DNA of 64,000 nucleotides, taken from NCBI RefSeq assembly GCF_000374805.1, contig NZ_KB895342.1:102256-166255 (forward strand), written 5' to 3'. Both the position numbers and the translations under genes were made by a program. Below, one piece after another: positions 61,291-64,000 of this stretch (its first letter is position 1; each line of letters starts with the position of its first letter). Source of the DNA: Chitiniphilus shinanonensis DSM 23277. GTDB lineage: Bacteria > Pseudomonadota > Gammaproteobacteria > Burkholderiales > Chitinibacteraceae. The notes beneath the pieces were generated by a model. The model made no database searches. It was not told the DNA's origin and saw only the letters and a list, made by a program, of their open reading frames with translations.

Positions 61291-61630
61291 GCTGACGACT
61301 CACCCTTTCGAAACGGCTGTTTTTGATTTATCCACCGCGTTTCAAACGCGACCGGATTCCCAGCGTAGTAATAAATTTTGGTTATCCCAACACTTTTCTT
61401 TTCCGTTTGACGATGCGCAAAGAAAGAACCCGCGCGGCAGGAACCGACAACCGCATGCAAATATCATCGAATTCTGATGTTCGTGACAAGTGCTAGTTAT
61501 CAGTAAAGCGCGGGAATTGACCAACGGCGGCAATACGGCAAATGGCAATTCGCCGGATCGGGATAGCGATGTTCAATAGGATGAACATTCGGCGGAAGAC
61601 GTTGTAATCACGACAAAATACTTGTCAGCT
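61291..61630. other. A+T-rich region upstream of the che cluster
   Basis: 340 bp without a supported gene; a 68-codon minus ORF (61342-61548) has no recognisable features and I do not call it. It is much richer in A+T than the rest of the window and must hold the che cluster promoter. I could not fix a confident -35/-10. It contains the palindrome 61569-61588. Confidence 0.55.
61569..61588. promoter_or_regulatory. Palindrome between the che cluster and the histidine kinase gene
   Basis: ATGTTCA-ATAGGA-TGAACAT has perfect 7-bp arms and a 6-bp spacer, about 280 bp upstream of the first che gene and 38 bp past the kinase stop. Operator-like; no factor can be named. Confidence 0.35.
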
Positions 61631-63079
61631 TTACAACGCTTCGCCGATCAGGAGGACGCGGGCGACCAGGCCGCCGTCAGGATGATTGGTCAGCAGCAGC
61701 TCGCCACCGTGGGCATGGATGATGTTGCGCGCGATGCCCAGGCCCAGCCCCATGCCCGACTGGTTGCTCTGGCGGCCGTGCTCCAGGCGCACGTAGGGAT
61801 CGAACAGGGTGTCGAGCGCTTCGTCGGGCACGCCGGGGCCGTAGTCGCGGATGGTCAGCTCGACGTTGTCGCCCTGCTCAGACAGCAGCACCTCGGCGCG
61901 GCCGCCGTACTTGATGGCGTTGTCGAGCAGGTTGCTGAGCGCGCGCTTGAGCGCCAGCGGCTTGGCGATCACCGTCACCGGCCCGCCCGCCAGCGCCACT
62001 TCGTGCCCGGCCAGCTTGGCGTCGGCGGCCAGGCGTTCGAGCAGCAGGTCGAGCCGCACGGCGGTGCGGTTCTCGTGGATGTCGGCGTCCTTCACGCTTT
62101 GCAGCGCGCCTTTGACCATCAGTTCCAGCTCGTCCAGATCCTCGTGGAAGTCGGCGCGCGCGGCGTCGTCGTCCAGCAGTTCGGTACGCAGCTTGAGCCG
62201 GGTGATGGGGGTGCGCAGGTCGTGCGAGATCGACGAGAACAGCCGCTCGCGGTCGTCGATGTAGCGCTGGATGCGCGCCTGCATGGCGTTGAAGGCGCGC
62301 GCGGTCTGCACGAATTCGCGGCTGCCCGACTCGGCCACCGGCTCGGTGCGCGCGCCCTGCCCGAAGCTCTTGGCCGCCGCCGCCAGCTCGGCCAGCGGCC
62401 GGGTCAGCCAGCCGACCACCGACACCGACAGCAGCAGCACCGCCAGCAGCGTCACCAGTTGCAGGCCGACGCGGTCCAGCGTGATCGGGTTGGCGCTGTC
62501 GAGGAAGTACGGATCGGGCATCAGCGCGGCCAGGTACACCCAGCCGGACGATTCCAGCTCGGCCTGGATCACCAGCACCGGCGCCGGGCGCGGGCGGACG
62601 ATCAGGGTGTGCTGCACCCAGTCGTCCGGCAGATCCTGCAAGGTGACGCCGTCGTTGCTCACCGGCAGGCCGTCCGGCCAGGCGAAGGCGACGCGGTAGT
62701 CGACCAGACGCGGCAGCTCCTCGCGCAGCTTGGTGCGCACTGTTTCCAGCACCACGTGCGACAGCTCGGTGTCCTCGATCGGCGTCACCGGCACCGGCGC
62801 GCTGTTGACGTTGACGTAGAAGCGCGTGCCGCCCATCTCGCGCAGTTGTTCGATCAGCAAGGGGCGGTAGTTGGTGGGCAGGCTCTTGAAGAAGCGGATC
62901 GCCGCCGCCGCGCTGCCGCCCAGGTGCAACGCCGCCTCCGCCGCCTCGCCCTCGGCCTGCTGGCGGATCTGCTGCGCCCAGATCAGGTTGGCGATCAGCT
63001 GCGCCACCAGCACGCCCAGCACCATCACGATGGTCAGCCGCCCCAGCAACGACCGCGGCACCAGCCGCGCGATCAGCAT
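61631..63079 (-). CDS. EnvZ-like membrane histidine kinase
   Basis: 482 residues. TM1 (about 14-36), a periplasmic domain of about 165 residues, TM2 (about 205-226), HAMP, the H-box with His286 in SSISHDLRTPITRLKLR and a HATPase domain (LLDNAIKYGG, DYGPGVP, GMGLGLGIARNI). It pairs with the OmpR-type regulator upstream. The start is ATG 63079. The 168-bp gap before it is mostly repeat A5. Confidence 0.93.
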   Translation of the reverse strand: MLIARLVPRSLLGRLTIVMVLGVLVAQLIANLIWAQQIRQQAEGEAAEAALHLGGSAAAAIRFFKSLPTNYRPLLIEQLREMGGTRFYVNVNSAPVPVTPIEDTELSHVVLETVRTKLREELPRLVDYRVAFAWPDGLPVSNDGVTLQDLPDDWVQHTLIVRPRPAPVLVIQAELESSGWVYLAALMPDPYFLDSANPITLDRVGLQLVTLLAVLLLSVSVVGWLTRPLAELAAAAKSFGQGARTEPVAESGSREFVQTARAFNAMQARIQRYIDDRERLFSSISHDLRTPITRLKLRTELLDDDAARADFHEDLDELELMVKGALQSVKDADIHENRTAVRLDLLLERLAADAKLAGHEVALAGGPVTVIAKPLALKRALSNLLDNAIKYGGRAEVLLSEQGDNVELTIRDYGPGVPDEALDTLFDPYVRLEHGRQSNQSGMGLGLGIARNIIHAHGGELLLTNHPDGGLVARVLLIGEAL

Positions 63080-63112
63080 GGGCGCTCCGTGGAGGGGGTG
63101 AAGTCGAAGGCC

Positions 63113-63238
63113 AATTCAAACCTTGGACCACAGAGGACGGTGAGAGCACGGAGGGCCACAGAGAAAACCGGACAGCGATCGGGTTTCCTCACCGGGCCTC
63201 TGTGTTCTTCGTGTTCTCTGTGGTCCAAGGTTTGAATT
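63113..63238. repeat. Inverted repeat family A, copy A5, between the two-component genes
   Basis: The ends are perfect reverse complements over 23 bp: AATTCAAACCTTGGACCACA at 63113 and TGTGGTCCAAGGTTTGAATT ending at 63238. The interior has GAGCACGGAGGGCCACAGAG and CTCTGTGTTCTTCGTGTTC. It differs from A2-A4 in the terminal bases. Confidence 0.9.
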
Positions 63239-63247
63239 TCCAGCAGC

Positions 63248-63964
63248 TCAAGCATGCGACGTCACCACGTCGGCGGAGAACACGTAGCCGCTGCCGCGGA
63301 CGGTCTTGATCAGCGCGGCCTGGCGGCCGTCGTCGTTCAGGCGCTGGCGCAGGCGGCTGACCTGCACGTCGAGCGAGCGATCCAGCGGGCCCAGGTCGCG
63401 GCCGCGGGTTTCCTCGGCCAGCACGTTGCGGTCCAGCACTTCGCCGGGGTGTTCCAGGAAGTACTTCAGCAACTGGAAATCCAGCCCGGTGAGCTTGACC
63501 TCGTCGCCGGCCGGGTCGGTCAGGGTGCGGCCGACCACGTCGAGCACGAAGCCCTGGAAGCGGTAGTAGCGCGGCGGCGCGCCGCCATCCTGGCCGGTGC
63601 GACGCTGGATCGCCTTGATCCGCGCCAGCAGCTCGCGCGGGTTGTACGGCTTGCCCAGGTAGTCGTCGGCGCCCAGCTCCAGGCCGACGATCTTGTCGGT
63701 GTCGTCGGCGCTGGCGGTAAGCATGATGATCGGCACGCGCGAATGCTTGCGCACGTGCGCGCACAGCGCGAAGCCGTCGGTGTCGGGCAGCATCACGTCG
63801 AGGATCACCAGCGACAGCTCGTCGCGATAGCGCTCGAACGCCTGCATGAAGCTGGCCCCGTCCTGCGCCAGCCGCACCTCGAACTGGTTCTTCTCCAGAT
63901 AGGCCTTCAACAGTGCGCGGGTCTTCTGGTCATCGTCGACGATCAGGATTTTGCGGAGAGTCAT
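63248..63964 (-). CDS. OmpR-family response regulator
   Basis: 238 residues. A REC domain with phospho-Asp56 (VILDVMLPDTDG), the KPYNPRELLARIKAIQRR junction and a winged-helix DNA-binding domain (LTGLDFQLLKYFLEHPGEVL, DVQVSRLRQRLNDDGRQ, VRGSGYVF). Its partner kinase gene follows, separated by repeat A5. The start is ATG 63964, next to a purine-rich B tract. Confidence 0.95.
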   Translation of the reverse strand: MTLRKILIVDDDQKTRALLKAYLEKNQFEVRLAQDGASFMQAFERYRDELSLVILDVMLPDTDGFALCAHVRKHSRVPIIMLTASADDTDKIVGLELGADDYLGKPYNPRELLARIKAIQRRTGQDGGAPPRYYRFQGFVLDVVGRTLTDPAGDEVKLTGLDFQLLKYFLEHPGEVLDRNVLAEETRGRDLGPLDRSLDVQVSRLRQRLNDDGRQAALIKTVRGSGYVFSADVVTSHA

Positions 63965-63978
63965 TTTTTTTGGTTGGT

Positions 63979-64000
63979 GGGAAGGGGGAAGGGGGAAGGG
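63979..64000. repeat. Purine-rich repeat family B, copy B4, at the right edge
   Basis: GGGAAGGGGGAAGGGGGAAG and on to the window edge, the complement of B1 and B2. It continues beyond the window. Confidence 0.7.

Noticed and set aside
61291..61450. A sigma28 flagellar promoter before the che cluster
   Set aside because: The best candidate (TCAAACGG ... TGGGATAA) has wrong spacing, and no flagellar genes are nearby.
61342..61548. 68-residue minus-strand ORF in the che upstream region
   Set aside because: No ribosome site, no conserved features and unusual composition; left as unassigned sequence.

Overview
The window is about two-thirds G+C, densely coded, and carries the housekeeping content of a betaproteobacterium. 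Gene orders such as mreBCD-mrdA-mrdB-rlpA, gatC..gatA-gatB, dusB-fis-purH and hemA-prfA, together with a PagP homologue and a CheA/CheD chemosensory cluster, suggest Neisseriales (Chromobacteriaceae or Chitinibacteraceae-like). The order and family are inference. I saw no rRNA, tRNA, phage, insertion sequence or CRISPR array.

Layout. 1-8.7 kb: the 5' part of gltB (off the left edge), a VOC protein with a YafY-type regulator, a C13-type lipoprotein, hemF and a small copper pair (PCuAC plus DUF2946). 8.8-13.8 kb: a ClsC-like phospholipase D lipoprotein and a large sensor GGDEF-EAL protein. 13.9-20.8 kb (minus): the cell-elongation operon mreB-mreC-mreD-mrdA-mrdB-rlpA. 21.1-25.1 kb: gatC-gmhA-gatA-gatB. 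25.4-31.2 kb: a GST, dusB-fis, and purH-pagP-purD. 31.5-33.9 kb: hemA and prfA. 34.1-38.7 kb: two tandem paralogous diguanylate cyclases and a caspase-like unknown. 38.9-43.7 kb: asparaginase, a YgiW-type OB protein, and a LysR regulator divergent from an ene-reductase/quinone-oxidoreductase pair. 44.1-48.2 kb: an RNB exonuclease, a zinc-ribbon protein, panD and a sugar kinase. 48.3-61.3 kb (minus): a chemosensory cluster (MCP-like, CheY, STAS, CheA, MCP, CheW, MCP, CheW, CheR, CheD, CheB, REC-EAL). 61.6-64 kb (minus): an OmpR-type regulator and its histidine kinase.

Two themes stand out. First, cyclic di-GMP: a GGDEF-EAL hybrid, two diguanylate cyclases and a REC-EAL phosphodiesterase are present, and CheA carries what looks like a MshEN-type c-di-GMP-binding motif between its phosphotransfer and kinase domains. 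The chemosensory array could therefore both sense and change c-di-GMP. Second, dispersed non-coding repeats. Family A (five copies) is a long inverted repeat, family B is a purine-rich tract often next to A, and family C has a terminal hairpin whose two arms change together between copies. Several copies sit inside operons, where they could tune expression between neighbouring genes.
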